Assembly (NCBI GenBank): GCA_017449215.1
Contig: JAFSJY010000084.1
Coordinates: forward strand, 1 to 54,505
Length of the DNA stretch: 54,505 bases
Source: Acholeplasmatales bacterium
Lineage (GTDB): Bacteria; Bacillota_I; Bacilli_A; Acholeplasmatales; Anaeroplasmataceae
Reading direction: 5' to 3'
Shown here: in pieces, positions 26,421-36,023 of the stretch
Position numbering within the stretch: position 1 is the first letter of the stretch
How the letters are laid out: each line of letters starts with the position of its first letter
Translations under genes and position numbers: made by a program
The notes under the pieces: generated by a model
The model's database searches: none
What the model saw: only the letters and a program-made list of their open reading frames with translations
Told to the model about the DNA's origin: nothing

Positions 26421-27515
26421 ATGCGAGGATTATACATTCATATACCATTTTGTAAAACAATATGCTCATATTGTGACTTTCCTAAAAGGCTAGCAGATTC
26501 AAATTTATTTGAAACATATCTAAATCGTCTAATTGAGGAGATTAAATCATATAAGAATGAGTTAAATGATATCATATCAGTTTATATCGGTGGTGGCACA
26601 CCAAATGTATTACCATTGAATTTATTAAAAAGATTATTTGATGAAATCAAAATCTATTTAGATAATTCAAAGGAAAATACTATTGAATTAAACCCAGAGC
26701 TGGTAACAAATGAGCTATGTGAATTATTAAATGAATATAAATTTAATAGAGTATCCTTAGGCATCCAATCATTTGAACCTGATTCAATAAAGTTATTGAA
26801 TAGACATCATACTCAAAATGATATTATGAATGCGTTTAGCTATTTAAGAGCTAATAATATTACTAATATTAACTGTGATTTGATGTTTGGAATGCCAAAT
26901 ACTAGCTTAAACAATGTCAAAAATGATATTGAATATGTTTTATCATATAATCCAACTCATATATCATATTATTCATTAATCATTGAGGAGCACACTAAAT
27001 TATATTTAGATATTAAGAATCATAAAATAAAAGAACCAGATGAGGATTTAGAGGCTGATATGTATTCATATATCAATTCTAAATTAAAGGAGGCTGGCTT
27101 CAAACATTATGAGGTTTCTAATTATGCTAAGGACGGATATGAAAGTATTCATAATAAGCTATATTGGACTTGTAATGAATATGTAGGTGTAGGTATTGGA
27201 GCCTCTGGATATATTAATGGTGTAAGATATTCTAATAATTTAGGTATTAATTCTTATTTAAAGAGTTTTATTAAAGATAGTGAAGAAATATCACTAGAAG
27301 ATCAAAAAAAGGAATTTATGATGCTGGGATTAAGAATGTTAAAGGGAATTAATGTCGAAGAATACGTTAAAAGGTTCAAAAATGCCCCTACAATCGATTT
27401 TCCTGTAATAAATGACTTAGTATCTAAAGAATTATTAAAAATCGAAAATAACCAAATTAAAATACCTGAGGATAAATTCTTCCTAGGTAATATTGTTTGG
27501 AGGGAATTTGTATGA
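26421..27515 (+). CDS. hemW: radical SAM heme chaperone HemW (coproporphyrinogen oxidase-like)
   Basis: 364 residues. The radical SAM cluster motif is CKTICSYC (Cys11, Cys15, Cys18), with GGGTP near 55 and the LGIQSFEPDSIKLLNRHH stretch. The C-terminal wHTH-like domain starts near 300. The family inserts heme or was misnamed as oxygen-independent coproporphyrinogen oxidase. The RBS is weak. It is the first gene of hemW-xerD-deoB-adh; the xerD start overlaps its stop by 4 bp. Confidence 0.92.
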   Translation: MRGLYIHIPFCKTICSYCDFPKRLADSNLFETYLNRLIEEIKSYKNELNDIISVYIGGGTPNVLPLNLLKRLFDEIKIYLDNSKENTIELNPELVTNELCELLNEYKFNRVSLGIQSFEPDSIKLLNRHHTQNDIMNAFSYLRANNITNINCDLMFGMPNTSLNNVKNDIEYVLSYNPTHISYYSLIIEEHTKLYLDIKNHKIKEPDEDLEADMYSYINSKLKEAGFKHYEVSNYAKDGYESIHNKLYWTCNEYVGVGIGASGYINGVRYSNNLGINSYLKSFIKDSEEISLEDQKKEFMMLGLRMLKGINVEEYVKRFKNAPTIDFPVINDLVSKELLKIENNQIKIPEDKFFLGNIVWREFV

Positions 27516-28477
27516 AAAAGGAATTAGGAATTGCTAAAAGAAGAGATGATAATGATGCTATCTTTTATCGATTAGCAGATTTTAAGTATTATTTAGAATA
27601 TAATTTGAGATTATCTGAAAATACTATAAATGCTTATATGACTGATTTATATCAATATGAGGAATTCATGGTTGTATATGAAAAGATTGAGGATGAGGAA
27701 GAAATCGAAAGAGAAGATATCAATAAATATATTCAATCCTTAAAAAGAAAGAAATTATCTAAGCAATCTATTTCTAGAAAGATAATCGCTATAAAAGAAT
27801 TTCATAAGTTCTTATTTAAAGAAAAGGTAACTAGAGAAAATCTAGCTGAGAGTATAGATACACCAAAGGTAGATAAAAAGCTTCCTGAGGTATTATCCAT
27901 AGATGAAATTTCTAAGATGATTAATTCTATAGATGGAGATGATCCATTATCATTAAGAAATAGAGCTATGATGGAGGTACTATATTCATCTGGTTTAAGA
28001 ATTTCTGAATTATTATCCTTAACTAATGAGCAAATCCATTATAAGGACCAATACTTAAGTATTACTGGTAAGGGCGATAAGGAAAGAATTGTGCCGCTTG
28101 GATATTATGCAGTTATAGCTTTAAGAAAATATATGGGTGAGGCTAGAGATTCTTTACTAAATGGTAAAAAATCTAATTTAGTTTTCTTTAATTACAAGGG
28201 TGATATGATGTCTAGACAGGGCTTTTTTAAATATATTAAAAAGCTCGCAGAGGAAAATGGAATCACTAAGGAGATATCTCCTCATACAATTAGACATTCA
28301 TTCGCCACTCACCTTTTAGAAAATGGAACTGATTTAAGAACAATTCAGGAAATGCTTGGTCATGAGGATATATCTACAACTCAGATTTATACTCATCTAG
28401 ATAGATCAAGAATTAAGGCTGAATATGATAGAAGCCATCCTATGGCAAATAATAATTTTGTAAGAAAGGAGAAATAA
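27512..28477 (+). CDS. xerD: tyrosine recombinase, XerC/XerD type
   Basis: Resolves chromosome dimers at dif. 321 residues from ATG 27512 (GGAGGG upstream; ORF reads on from 27497). The catalytic set is complete: Arg163, Lys187, His258, Arg261, His284 and nucleophile Tyr293. The end DISTTQIYTHLDRSR is XerD-like. About 15 residues of extra N-terminus are present compared with XerD of Bacillus. A dif-like site lies 3.5 kb downstream. XerC and XerD are alike, so the letter is tentative, and a partner is expected elsewhere. Confidence 0.9.
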   Translation: MKKELGIAKRRDDNDAIFYRLADFKYYLEYNLRLSENTINAYMTDLYQYEEFMVVYEKIEDEEEIEREDINKYIQSLKRKKLSKQSISRKIIAIKEFHKFLFKEKVTRENLAESIDTPKVDKKLPEVLSIDEISKMINSIDGDDPLSLRNRAMMEVLYSSGLRISELLSLTNEQIHYKDQYLSITGKGDKERIVPLGYYAVIALRKYMGEARDSLLNGKKSNLVFFNYKGDMMSRQGFFKYIKKLAEENGITKEISPHTIRHSFATHLLENGTDLRTIQEMLGHEDISTTQIYTHLDRSRIKAEYDRSHPMANNNFVRKEK

Positions 28478-29656
28478 ATGTATAAGAGAATATTTTTAAT
28501 TGTAATTGATTCTGTTGGATGTGGTACAGCACCACTATCTTATAAATTTGGTGATTATGGTGCAAATACAATTAAGCATATTAGTGAAGCTACAAATGGT
28601 ATTACATTACCTACCCTAGAAGCCTTTGGATATGGAAACATAACCGAGATTAAGGGTGTAAAGAAAAATGATAAGCCAATTGCTTATTATGGTAAGATGG
28701 ATGAATTATCAAATGCTAAGGATACAATGGCTGGTCATTGGGAAATGATGGGTATTGAAACTAAGGTACCTTTTGTTACATTTACTGATACTGGTTTTCC
28801 AAAGGAATTAATAGAAGAGCTTGAATTAAAAACAGGTCATAAGGTTATTGGTAATAAGGCCGCATCTGGAACTGAAATTATAAAGGAATTAGGAGAAGAA
28901 CATATTAAAACTAGAAGTATGATAGTTTATACATCAGCTGATTCAGTTTTACAGATTGCTTGTCACGAAAAATATTTTGGCTTAGATGAGCTATATCGTT
29001 GTTGCAAGATAGCAAGAGAAATCTGTATGAAGGATGAATATAAGGTTGGTAGAGTTATCGCAAGACCATTTATAGGTGAAAATAAGGATAATTTTACAAG
29101 AACAAGTAATAGACATGATTATGCCCTATCTCCAACTGGTAAGACAGTTTTAGATGAATTAAAGGAAAATGGTTATGAGGTTATATCTGTTGGTAAGATT
29201 TATGATATTTTTAATGGATGTGGATTAACTGAATCTAATAGAACTAAATCTAACCATGATGGAATGGAAATAATTACTAAGATTGTTAAGGAAAGAGATT
29301 TTACTGGATTATGCTTCGTAAACCTCGTAGACTTCGATGCATTATATGGACATAGAAGAAACCCTATAGGATATAAGGATGCTTTGGAGGAGTTTGATAG
29401 AGATTTAAACGAGATGTTAGCATATTTAAAACAAGATGACCTATTAATAATAACTGCAGACCACGGAAATGACCCTACCTGGAAGGGTACAGATCACACC
29501 AGAGAATACGTGCCAATTTTCGTATATAACGGCTTAGGTAACGGAAATTTAGGCACAAGAAAGACTTTCTCAGACATAGGAGAAACTATACTAGAAAACT
29601 TCAATTTAGCATCAATTAAATCAGGAAAATCATTTATGAAGGAGGTCAAAAATTGA
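28478..29656 (+). CDS. deoB: phosphopentomutase
   Basis: Interconverts (deoxy)ribose 1- and 5-phosphate, linking DeoD to DeoC. 392 residues. Motifs: [13 protein letters not shown] (metal Asp at 11), the [11 protein letters not shown] loop with the nucleophile Thr, and [22 protein letters not shown]. The start is directly at the xerD stop and the RBS AAAGGAG is in it. From about 29310 to the end the gene switches to more AAC/GAC/TTC codons than its first three quarters. Confidence 0.96.
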   Translation: MYKRIFLIVIDSVGCGTAPLSYKFGDYGANTIKHISEATNGITLPTLEAFGYGNITEIKGVKKNDKPIAYYGKMDELSNAKDTMAGHWEMMGIETKVPFVTFTDTGFPKELIEELELKTGHKVIGNKAASGTEIIKELGEEHIKTRSMIVYTSADSVLQIACHEKYFGLDELYRCCKIAREICMKDEYKVGRVIARPFIGENKDNFTRTSNRHDYALSPTGKTVLDELKENGYEVISVGKIYDIFNGCGLTESNRTKSNHDGMEIITKIVKERDFTGLCFVNLVDFDALYGHRRNPIGYKDALEEFDRDLNEMLAYLKQDDLLIITADHGNDPTWKGTDHTREYVPIFVYNGLGNGNLGTRKTFSDIGETILENFNLASIKSGKSFMKEVKN

Positions 29657-30828
29657 TGGAAAATTTCATTTATAACACACCGACGAGGATTTACTTCGGA
29701 AAAGGCCAAGAATCAAAAATAGGGGCAATTATAGCCTCATACGGACTTAAAAAGGTGTTAGTTCATTACGGCAAGGGCTCAGTAATCAAATCTGGGTTGC
29801 TAGAGAGAATTTTAAAGTCACTAGACGAGGCTAAAATAAGTCACGTTGAATTAGGGGGTGTAGACCCAAATCCTAAGCTTTCTTTAGTCCTAAAGGGAGT
29901 CGAATTAGCTAAGAAGGAAAAAGTCGATTTAATAGTTGCCGTAGGAGGTGGCTCTGTAATAGACTCATCTAAGGCAATTGCCGTAGGTGCAAAGGTTGAT
30001 TTTTCACCTTGGGAATTCAGCATCAAAAATAAGACTCCAAAGGACCATCTTCCAGTAGCTGCAGTTTTAACTATTTCCGCAGCTGGATCAGATATGTCAA
30101 ATTCATGTGTTATAACAAACGAGGAGACAAAGGAAAAGAGAGGATTCACATCAGAGTGTAACAGATGTCTTTTCTCAATTCTAAATCCTGAGCTTACATA
30201 CTCTGTCAGCAAGTTCCAAACAGGATGTGGAATCGTCGATATCATGATGCACACACTCGAAAGATACTTTTCTAAGGGCGAGGAGACTTATCTTACAGAT
30301 AACATCGCTTTAGGACTTTTAAAGGCAGTTTTAAAAGCTGGTAGGGTAGCTATAGCTAATCCAAACGACTATAACGCTAGAGCCGAATTGATGTGGGCTA
30401 ACAGTCTTTCTCATAACGGACTTACTGGAACTGGTAGAGAATTTGTGATGAGCGTTCATCAACTTGAGCACGAGGTTTCAGGAATGTACCCTGAAATTGC
30501 CCATGGAGCAGGTCTTGCTTGCCTATGGCCACAATGGGCTATGCTAGCTTACAAAAGTGAAAAGAATCGCTTTTTAAGATTCGCATACGAGGTTATGGAA
30601 ATTGAGCCTTCAAATGACAAGGATAAAGACATCGAGGATTCAATCCAAAAGCTTAAAAATTATTTTGCAGAAATTGGAATGCCAGTTAGACTTAGAGAGC
30701 TTGGCGTTAAGGAAGACTCACTCGAGGCACTTGCATACAACACCATGTTCAAAGGAAAACGAGTTTTAAACGACATTATCACAGTGGACTATGATGTAGC
30801 CCTAGAGATCTTCAAAAACTCATTTTAA
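29656..30828 (+). CDS. iron-containing alcohol dehydrogenase (butanol dehydrogenase-like)
   Basis: NAD(P)H-linked reduction of aldehydes, or alcohol oxidation. 390 residues from ATG 29656 (TGATG overlap with deoB; GGAGG 10 bases upstream). The GGGS (97-100) nucleotide loop with VIDSSKAIAVGA is followed by metal ligands Asp195 and His199 and by His268 and His283 in the HQLEHEVSG ... EIAHGAGLA region. Resembles the YqhD/BDH branch. It could remove acetaldehyde from the DeoC reaction, which would fit its operon partner deoB; this is inference. Codon use has more C-ending codons than genes to the left. Confidence 0.92.
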   Translation: MENFIYNTPTRIYFGKGQESKIGAIIASYGLKKVLVHYGKGSVIKSGLLERILKSLDEAKISHVELGGVDPNPKLSLVLKGVELAKKEKVDLIVAVGGGSVIDSSKAIAVGAKVDFSPWEFSIKNKTPKDHLPVAAVLTISAAGSDMSNSCVITNEETKEKRGFTSECNRCLFSILNPELTYSVSKFQTGCGIVDIMMHTLERYFSKGEETYLTDNIALGLLKAVLKAGRVAIANPNDYNARAELMWANSLSHNGLTGTGREFVMSVHQLEHEVSGMYPEIAHGAGLACLWPQWAMLAYKSEKNRFLRFAYEVMEIEPSNDKDKDIEDSIQKLKNYFAEIGMPVRLRELGVKEDSLEALAYNTMFKGKRVLNDIITVDYDVALEIFKNSF

Positions 30829-30842
30829 GGCCAAATTTATTA

Positions 30843-30898
30843 GACAAATCGAGAAACGAAAAAACGTATAATCGTCCATCTCGATTTGTCTTTTTTTT
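30843..30898 (+). terminator. intrinsic terminator of the hemW-adh operon
   Basis: 11-bp arms GACAAATCGAG (30843-30853) and CTCGATTTGTC (30880-30890) around a 26-base loop, then eight T. Confidence 0.85.
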
Positions 30899-31076
30899 GC
30901 GTCATTTTTCATATAGTCGTCTATATAGACATAGAAAGGCAACCAGAAAAAAATTTCGATTTTGACATAGATATAAAAACTAGATAACACATAGAAGAAA
31001 AGTACATTACACGATTTTATAGATTAGTTAAGCATTGAAAATTCCGATTTTTTCAAGCAAGAATAATATAGTTTTC

Positions 31077-31104
31077 AAAATCTAATTATGGTTTTCAATA
31101 ATAG
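31077..31104. repeat. 28-bp direct repeat, copy 1
   Basis: Begins AAAATCTAATTATGG and ends CAATAATAG; matches 32901-32928 at 26 of 28 bases. Confidence 0.8.
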
Positions 31105-31374
31105 CAAATAAAAAATCGCATTTTGAGTCAAACTAAAAAAGGCAAATTTTGGATCAGAAGCAAGTTAGATAAAAGCTAGGCACCAATCCCAATGCATACA
31201 TATAGAATACTGACAATAAAAAAAATTCAAAACATATCTAGTATTAAAAACGAGCAATATATACAATAAGTCAAAAACTAAAAAAACAATTATTAAAATT
31301 CAAAATAATAAATCAAAAATATAATTATAGAAAATTAGAAATAAGAGATAGACAAAAAAATAATTTCGAAAAAC

Positions 31375-31395
31375 ATCTAGTTATTAATACTAGAT
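31375..31395. repeat. palindromic ACTAGAT motif
   Basis: ATCTAGT and ACTAGAT as inverted arms around seven AT bases; one of the clearest copies of the terminus motif. A TTTCGAAAAAC precedes it. Confidence 0.7.
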
Positions 31396-31519
31396 AAATT
31401 ATGAAAATAGTATAGCATTTGAAATATGAATCGAAGTACCCTAATTCATAGAAAATTCGTTCTTGATTCGTCTTAATAAAGAATAACTAAAAATGAAGAA
31501 AACTAAATTTTCATACGTA

Positions 31520-31540
31520 ATCTAGTTTTAAATACTAGAT
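31520..31540. repeat. palindromic ACTAGAT motif, second copy
   Basis: Again ATCTAGT, seven AT bases, ACTAGAT, with 7-bp arms. Single-arm relatives occur near 30979, 31236, 32811, 33017, 33072 and 36160. Confidence 0.7.
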
Positions 31541-31955
31541 AAAGCTGCAAACACTTACAATAGATTTTATACAATGAAACAAGCTTTCATAATTCCCATC
31601 CAGGCGATCAGAAAAAGTTAAAAAAGCAAATATGCAGACCCAAAATAGAAAAATAGCTAAAAAAAGCATGAAAAAGCACATTTTTGTTAAACATATTCAT
31701 TTTCTAATTTTGACCATCTTTCAGCACTATATAGTAAAAAGGAATGTGCCCATGGTTTGATATATCTAAAAAAGCAACGCGGGAAATGGCAATCTGATGT
31801 CCAAAATCATCGATGATTTACCCGTTCAGGCGTTTTCGATTCGCTTAAGGCTAAAATTCACGAAAGAAAAGGCATTTTTAGAGTTTTAAGAAACAATAGT
31901 TAATAACACTATTCACAAAAAACGCAAAAACGGCGTAACTACGCAATTATTTATT

Positions 31956-31983
31956 GGTTAACATAATATATATTATGATAACT
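31956..31983. other. candidate dif site (XerC/XerD recombination)
   Basis: Arms GGTTAACATAA and TTATGATAACT flank TATATA, in total 28 bp. The inner ATAATATATATTATG is the same as the core of Staphylococcus/Bacillus dif sequences I remember, and the right arm differs from TTATGTAAACT at two bases. The site is almost fully palindromic. Location fits: convergent gene blocks on both sides, Xer gene 3.5 kb to the left. Confidence 0.8.
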
Positions 31984-32900
31984 TATTTATATTCCTAAAA
32001 ATGACTAAATAATCAATAATAGAAGACGGTTTATATGATTTGAAAGTGATTATGAGGGTAATTTTGAGGTATTCTTCTCCTTAAACACCTCCATGAGAAC
32101 TATTTTGAATATGATTAAGGAAAAAGGCCTAAAAAGTTCAAACGACGAATTTATTCAAAACGAATATTTATACGCATCGATTCACGTTTTCTCCTATGAC
32201 CCAATAATTCATACATCGGCTTCTGAAAGCCCCTATAAGCCAATTTACATCGACTTCTTTTTGATATTTCCTCGTTCTTCTTCTTTTCATGCTCATATGA
32301 GGGGGTTTTTTACCTGATTTATCCACATTTTTGATTTAAAAGTACGTTTTTTAGGGTTATATTCAGGTGTACTAGCTTGTGGATGATCTATGATATATAT
32401 CAGATAATTTCCTCGCGCGCACGTATATATATACGACATTTTTATAGCATTTTATATATACATTATTTATGTCTTATATGAAAATGCCCTTTTCTTATAC
32501 TTCTTCTATCGCATCCATGGGGTCTAAAATATATGTTTTTTAGCTAGATATCGAACACTAAAATCGTTTTCATTCCGTTTTCAATCCTAACAAGAATAAT
32601 GTACAATTAAATTATTTTGTTCGAATTCAGTCTCTTATTATAGTAGCGTTTAATTTTTCTTATTATGGAATTTCATAATTATATTTTTGTTTTATTATTA
32701 TTGATGTGTATTTTTAACCTGAATTTTAGTTAAAAATCTACATTATTTTTGTTATTAAAATTGTATGGTTATTTATTTGATTTTATTTAATTTGAAATAT
32801 AGTATTAAAAACTAGATAGTTTTCGAAATATTTTTCTGGCCTACATGATCTATATATGAAGGCTAATTTTTACATTTTAAAAAGCTATAATCACGAAATT

Positions 32901-32928
32901 AAAATCTTATTATGGATTTCAATAATAG
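32901..32928. repeat. 28-bp direct repeat, copy 2
   Basis: Partner of 31077-31104, 1.8 kb away, same orientation; the pair lies on either side of the dif-like site. Confidence 0.8.
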
Positions 32929-33143
32929 AGATTTAATCACCATGTTCATACATATTTTAAGCAATCGAAAACTAAACATATGGTAATTCTATCACTTAAA
33001 TCATTTTCATTTTTTATCTAGTTTTTATGTACATATTTTGTGTTTATTTTATTGATATTATCTTATTATCAATACTAGGTAGAAAACGAAATTTATTTTT
33101 AGGACCCTCTATATACCCTAGTTTTTATGCCATTTTAGGGCAT

Positions 33144-33186
33144 GAAAAAAAGGGGTCATTTTTAAGCCTTTTTAACCCCTTTTTGC
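33144..33186 (-). terminator. intrinsic terminator of the Fic-like gene
   Basis: On -: AGGGGT (33180-33175) pairs with ACCCCT (33156-33151), followed by T-run into 33144. Confidence 0.8.
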
Positions 33187-34280
33187 TATTTTTCATCATC
33201 TAGCAGTGTGAATATCGTCATCTGTTTAGAACGAGAATTTATGACCTCTGTAGTGTTTTTCTTGATCCATTTTGCTGATCTACCAGTTCCCATGGACTCA
33301 ATTTTATTGTCTTCTTTAAGCTTATCTAATGCTCTATTTATTGTCGAATCAGATAAATATGGAGCTGCTTTTTTGATGTCTGCTCTTGTAAAAGTATCAC
33401 TTTCAAAGTGAATAATTATACCCTGAACCTCATCGATTTTTCTTAAACCCTTGTCGTAAACTTTGTCTATAACAATGTTATCTACTTCCTGATATCCGTC
33501 TAACATAAGCTTAATTAGCGTTCTAGTTAGTAGCTCTGTTTGAGAATATCCATGCTCCCAATTGAAGCCTGCAGCGACTGTTGCGCTATCAAATTCAGCC
33601 TTCATTTCAGTATATTTTTCAAAGAAACTTACATACTTGAAAACATTAAATCGCTCACTTACAAGTAGACAGTACATGATCATAAGTGATAAAAAGTCGT
33701 TCTCATAATCAAATACATCCTCGTGTAAAAGGTCTATGTAAGTATTAACAGCAACCATTGTAGGATCTATTTTTAGGTCTGTAGAGCTCTTGATATATAG
33801 CTTCATACACTCTGCCATTGTGTCTCTTTTAGAGACTATTTTTTTCTCTTTTAAAAGATTTACCTGAACGTATTCAACTGAAGTTTTATATCTAACATCC
33901 TTGTAGCCTTCGAAAATTTTAACAGCTAAATGTAAAAATTCGTTGTCATCGATATTAAGATTTGTACCTCTTTGTTGGATAATTCTAAATACATTTTTTA
34001 GATTTGCTACTACGAATTCATCCCTCTTGCCATCCTTTTCTCTAGGCTCAGAATCGTTCTTTACTAATAGCTTTAATCTACTATCTGTTATATCTAATTT
34101 CAGTAATTTCGCAGCGTAGATTGTATCCTTCTCAATAGTGTTTTTGATTCTTGAATCTAGCTCACTTTTAAGGATATCTTCATAATAAAAATCCTTACCC
34201 TTAAACGAATATAATCTACCGATATCGAAAACCAAATCAGATGGATAATTTAGTCTATTTAAGTTTGATAAACATTTCAA
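33186..34280 (-). CDS. Fic-like protein with degenerate active site and winged-helix C-terminus
   Basis: 364 residues if the TTG at 34280 is used (GGGGTGA five bases before it); ATG 34304 lies on the TATAAT-proximal start of transcription. Part of the protein resembles Fic proteins: EFVVANLKNVFRI, then a middle helical region, and FKYVSFFEKYTEMKAEFDSATVAAGFNWEHG, which looks like the post-catalytic 'kyiS...yy.aL..s...W' segment. The HPFxxGNGR motif is absent, with HEDVFDYENDFLSL where it should be, so AMP transfer is unlikely. The C-terminal 90 residues contain a winged-helix DNA-binding pattern (FTRADIKKAAPYLSDSTINRALDKL). Fic relation is by eye. Probably a regulator. Confidence 0.55.
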   Translation of the reverse strand: MKCLSNLNRLNYPSDLVFDIGRLYSFKGKDFYYEDILKSELDSRIKNTIEKDTIYAAKLLKLDITDSRLKLLVKNDSEPREKDGKRDEFVVANLKNVFRIIQQRGTNLNIDDNEFLHLAVKIFEGYKDVRYKTSVEYVQVNLLKEKKIVSKRDTMAECMKLYIKSSTDLKIDPTMVAVNTYIDLLHEDVFDYENDFLSLMIMYCLLVSERFNVFKYVSFFEKYTEMKAEFDSATVAAGFNWEHGYSQTELLTRTLIKLMLDGYQEVDNIVIDKVYDKGLRKIDEVQGIIIHFESDTFTRADIKKAAPYLSDSTINRALDKLKEDNKIESMGTGRSAKWIKKNTTEVINSRSKQMTIFTLLDDEK

Positions 34281-34349
34281 TTTGTTCACCCCACAATACA
34301 TCATTTTAATTATAGCAAAAACGATTTTAAAATTCTATAATTTCGACAT

Positions 34350-34376
34350 TAGAAAAAGGGCTTTTTTCGCCCTTTA
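34350..34376 (-). terminator. intrinsic terminator
   Basis: On -: AAAGGGC ... GCCCTTTTTC, the stem overlapping the stop of the kinase gene. Confidence 0.85.
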
Positions 34377-36023
34377 TTCTGTATCGTCAGTGTAGAAAAT
34401 TGATTCACCGATGAATTCTCTTAAAATTGAGTTACATGGAACCCATTTATCACTGATTTCTTTATAGCTCTTTAAGAACTTAATTAGTCTTCTTGCGGTA
34501 CTGTAACACTCACTATCCTCACCAATTTTTTCTAGTAATGGTAATGCATGTTTTCTTAAAACGCATATTTCATAAGATAGCTCTGAATTGAATACAAAAT
34601 CTGCGTTATTTTGGTATGGATAAATCCACTTAAATTCACCCTCTCTTACAGAGCTCCAACCTGTAATAGTAGCTATAGGACCATTACCTCTAGTTACATT
34701 ATCTCTAACTATTCTTCTTAATAGTCTAATATCTGAAATAGAAATTGGTGTATGAGCATCAATTCTATTCTGTGCGATAGGGGCAATATAAATTTTAAAT
34801 TTATATTCATCTGAAATTGATGGCGCGATTAAATTATTTAATCCATGAATTCCTTCAATTAATATTGGTTGATTTTTAGCAAGCTTTTTAGCTTTTTTAA
34901 ATGTTCTTTCCCTAGTCTTGAAATTAAATTTTGGAATCTTAGTTTCAGCACCTTGAATTAGATTATAAATTGTCTTATCAAAAAGCTCTAAATCTAAAGC
35001 TTTTACATCCTCTAAATCAGGCTTACCAAATCTATCTAGAGGGTAATCTTCAACATTTGTTTTATAAAAATCATCCATACTAATCATGAATGGATCATAG
35101 CCTCTAGTTTTTAGTTCAATGATTAATCTATTTGTAAAAGTTGTCTTACCACTTGATGATGGTCCAGCAACACAAACTAGTTTAATATTATTGATATTTT
35201 CAACTATTTTATCTGCCAAATGAGTAAGCTGATTATTGTGTCTTGTTTCACACATATTTATGAACTCTAACGCTCTCTTATTTTCAATAATTTCATTTAC
35301 CTGATATAGAGCCTCACATTTAGCATTATGTGCCCATAAATTTGCTTCCTTAAGCGCATCTCTAAAAACTCTTTCGTCATTAAATTCAGGCATCATTCCA
35401 TCTAATTCTTTACGAGGATATTTTACTAAAAATCCAGGTGCGTAAAGGCTTAATTCATACTTCTTTATATAGCCTGTACTAGGAGTTAAATAAGTGTATA
35501 AATAATCCTTGTAGCCTTCACATTCATAAATATGACACCAATCACGTGTACGGTACTTAATTGTCTCAACCTTGTCCTTATATCCAATCGAATTGTAGTA
35601 TTCAATTGTATCAGCCTTTGACATCTTTTTATACAAAATCGGATAATCCGCAGCTATGATTCTATCAACCTCTTTTTTAATCACTGTAAGATTGTCAGCT
35701 GAGAATGCTTTTCCAATACCACTTACTGATGTAAAAATACTTCTAGAAACGCTGTAATTATAGCTAATTTTAGCCTTAGGATAAACATTTTTTACTGCCA
35801 TGGCAATTATATATCTCAAAGTTGCCTGGTAGGTATTAGCACCATCTGTAGTACTTATATCTAAAAGATCAATTTTAGCATCAGATGCTACCTCATAAGT
35901 TAAATCCTTAAGCTTATTATTAACTAAACAACATGTGTATTTTTTGTCTTTGTCTTCATATAGATCAATGACCTTAGTTGGCTTAGCTACCTCGATTTTT
36001 TTACCTAAAATCTCTACAATCAT
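34374..36023 (-). CDS. uridine kinase-like nucleoside kinase with synthetase-like N-terminus
   Basis: 549 residues. The C-terminal half is a P-loop kinase: GPSSSGKTTFT (287-297), then MISMDDFYKTN, GIHGLNNL and RNDARTRG-like RIVRDNVTRGNGP, as in uridine kinases. The N-terminal half has a TGS-like start (EILGKKIEVAKPTKVIDLYED) and segments resembling the editing region of threonyl-tRNA synthetase. This layout occurs in other Firmicutes and its substrate is not firmly known. The RBS is AGGTGGTG on a short leader with TGA-TATAAT near 36069-36061. Codon use is closer to the genome average than that of the Fic-like gene. Confidence 0.85.
   Translation of the reverse strand: MIVEILGKKIEVAKPTKVIDLYEDKDKKYTCCLVNNKLKDLTYEVASDAKIDLLDISTTDGANTYQATLRYIIAMAVKNVYPKAKISYNYSVSRSIFTSVSGIGKAFSADNLTVIKKEVDRIIAADYPILYKKMSKADTIEYYNSIGYKDKVETIKYRTRDWCHIYECEGYKDYLYTYLTPSTGYIKKYELSLYAPGFLVKYPRKELDGMMPEFNDERVFRDALKEANLWAHNAKCEALYQVNEIIENKRALEFINMCETRHNNQLTHLADKIVENINNIKLVCVAGPSSSGKTTFTNRLIIELKTRGYDPFMISMDDFYKTNVEDYPLDRFGKPDLEDVKALDLELFDKTIYNLIQGAETKIPKFNFKTRERTFKKAKKLAKNQPILIEGIHGLNNLIAPSISDEYKFKIYIAPIAQNRIDAHTPISISDIRLLRRIVRDNVTRGNGPIATITGWSSVREGEFKWIYPYQNNADFVFNSELSYEICVLRKHALPLLEKIGEDSECYSTARRLIKFLKSYKEISDKWVPCNSILREFIGESIFYTDDTE

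Larger units (their letters stand above)
30899..33143. other. gene-poor terminus region
   Basis: I see no gene I can support in 2.2 kb. The only longish frame, on + at 32093-32317, has no RBS or family features. Codons switch from + genes on the left to - genes on the right. Contents: a dif-like site, repeated ACTAGATA-type motifs, a 28-bp direct repeat pair, and palindromes such as CGTATATATATACG (32422-32435). Confidence 0.8.

Noticed and set aside
32093-32317. 74-codon reading frame on + in the terminus gap
   Set aside because: No RBS before the ATG, no family features, and a composition like the surrounding non-coding DNA.
31909-32385. Replication origin (TTATCCACA at 32319-32327 and near-matches at 31909 and 32376)
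   Set aside because: Single perfect DnaA box only; no dnaA or dnaN nearby, and genes converge here, where an origin would have them diverge.
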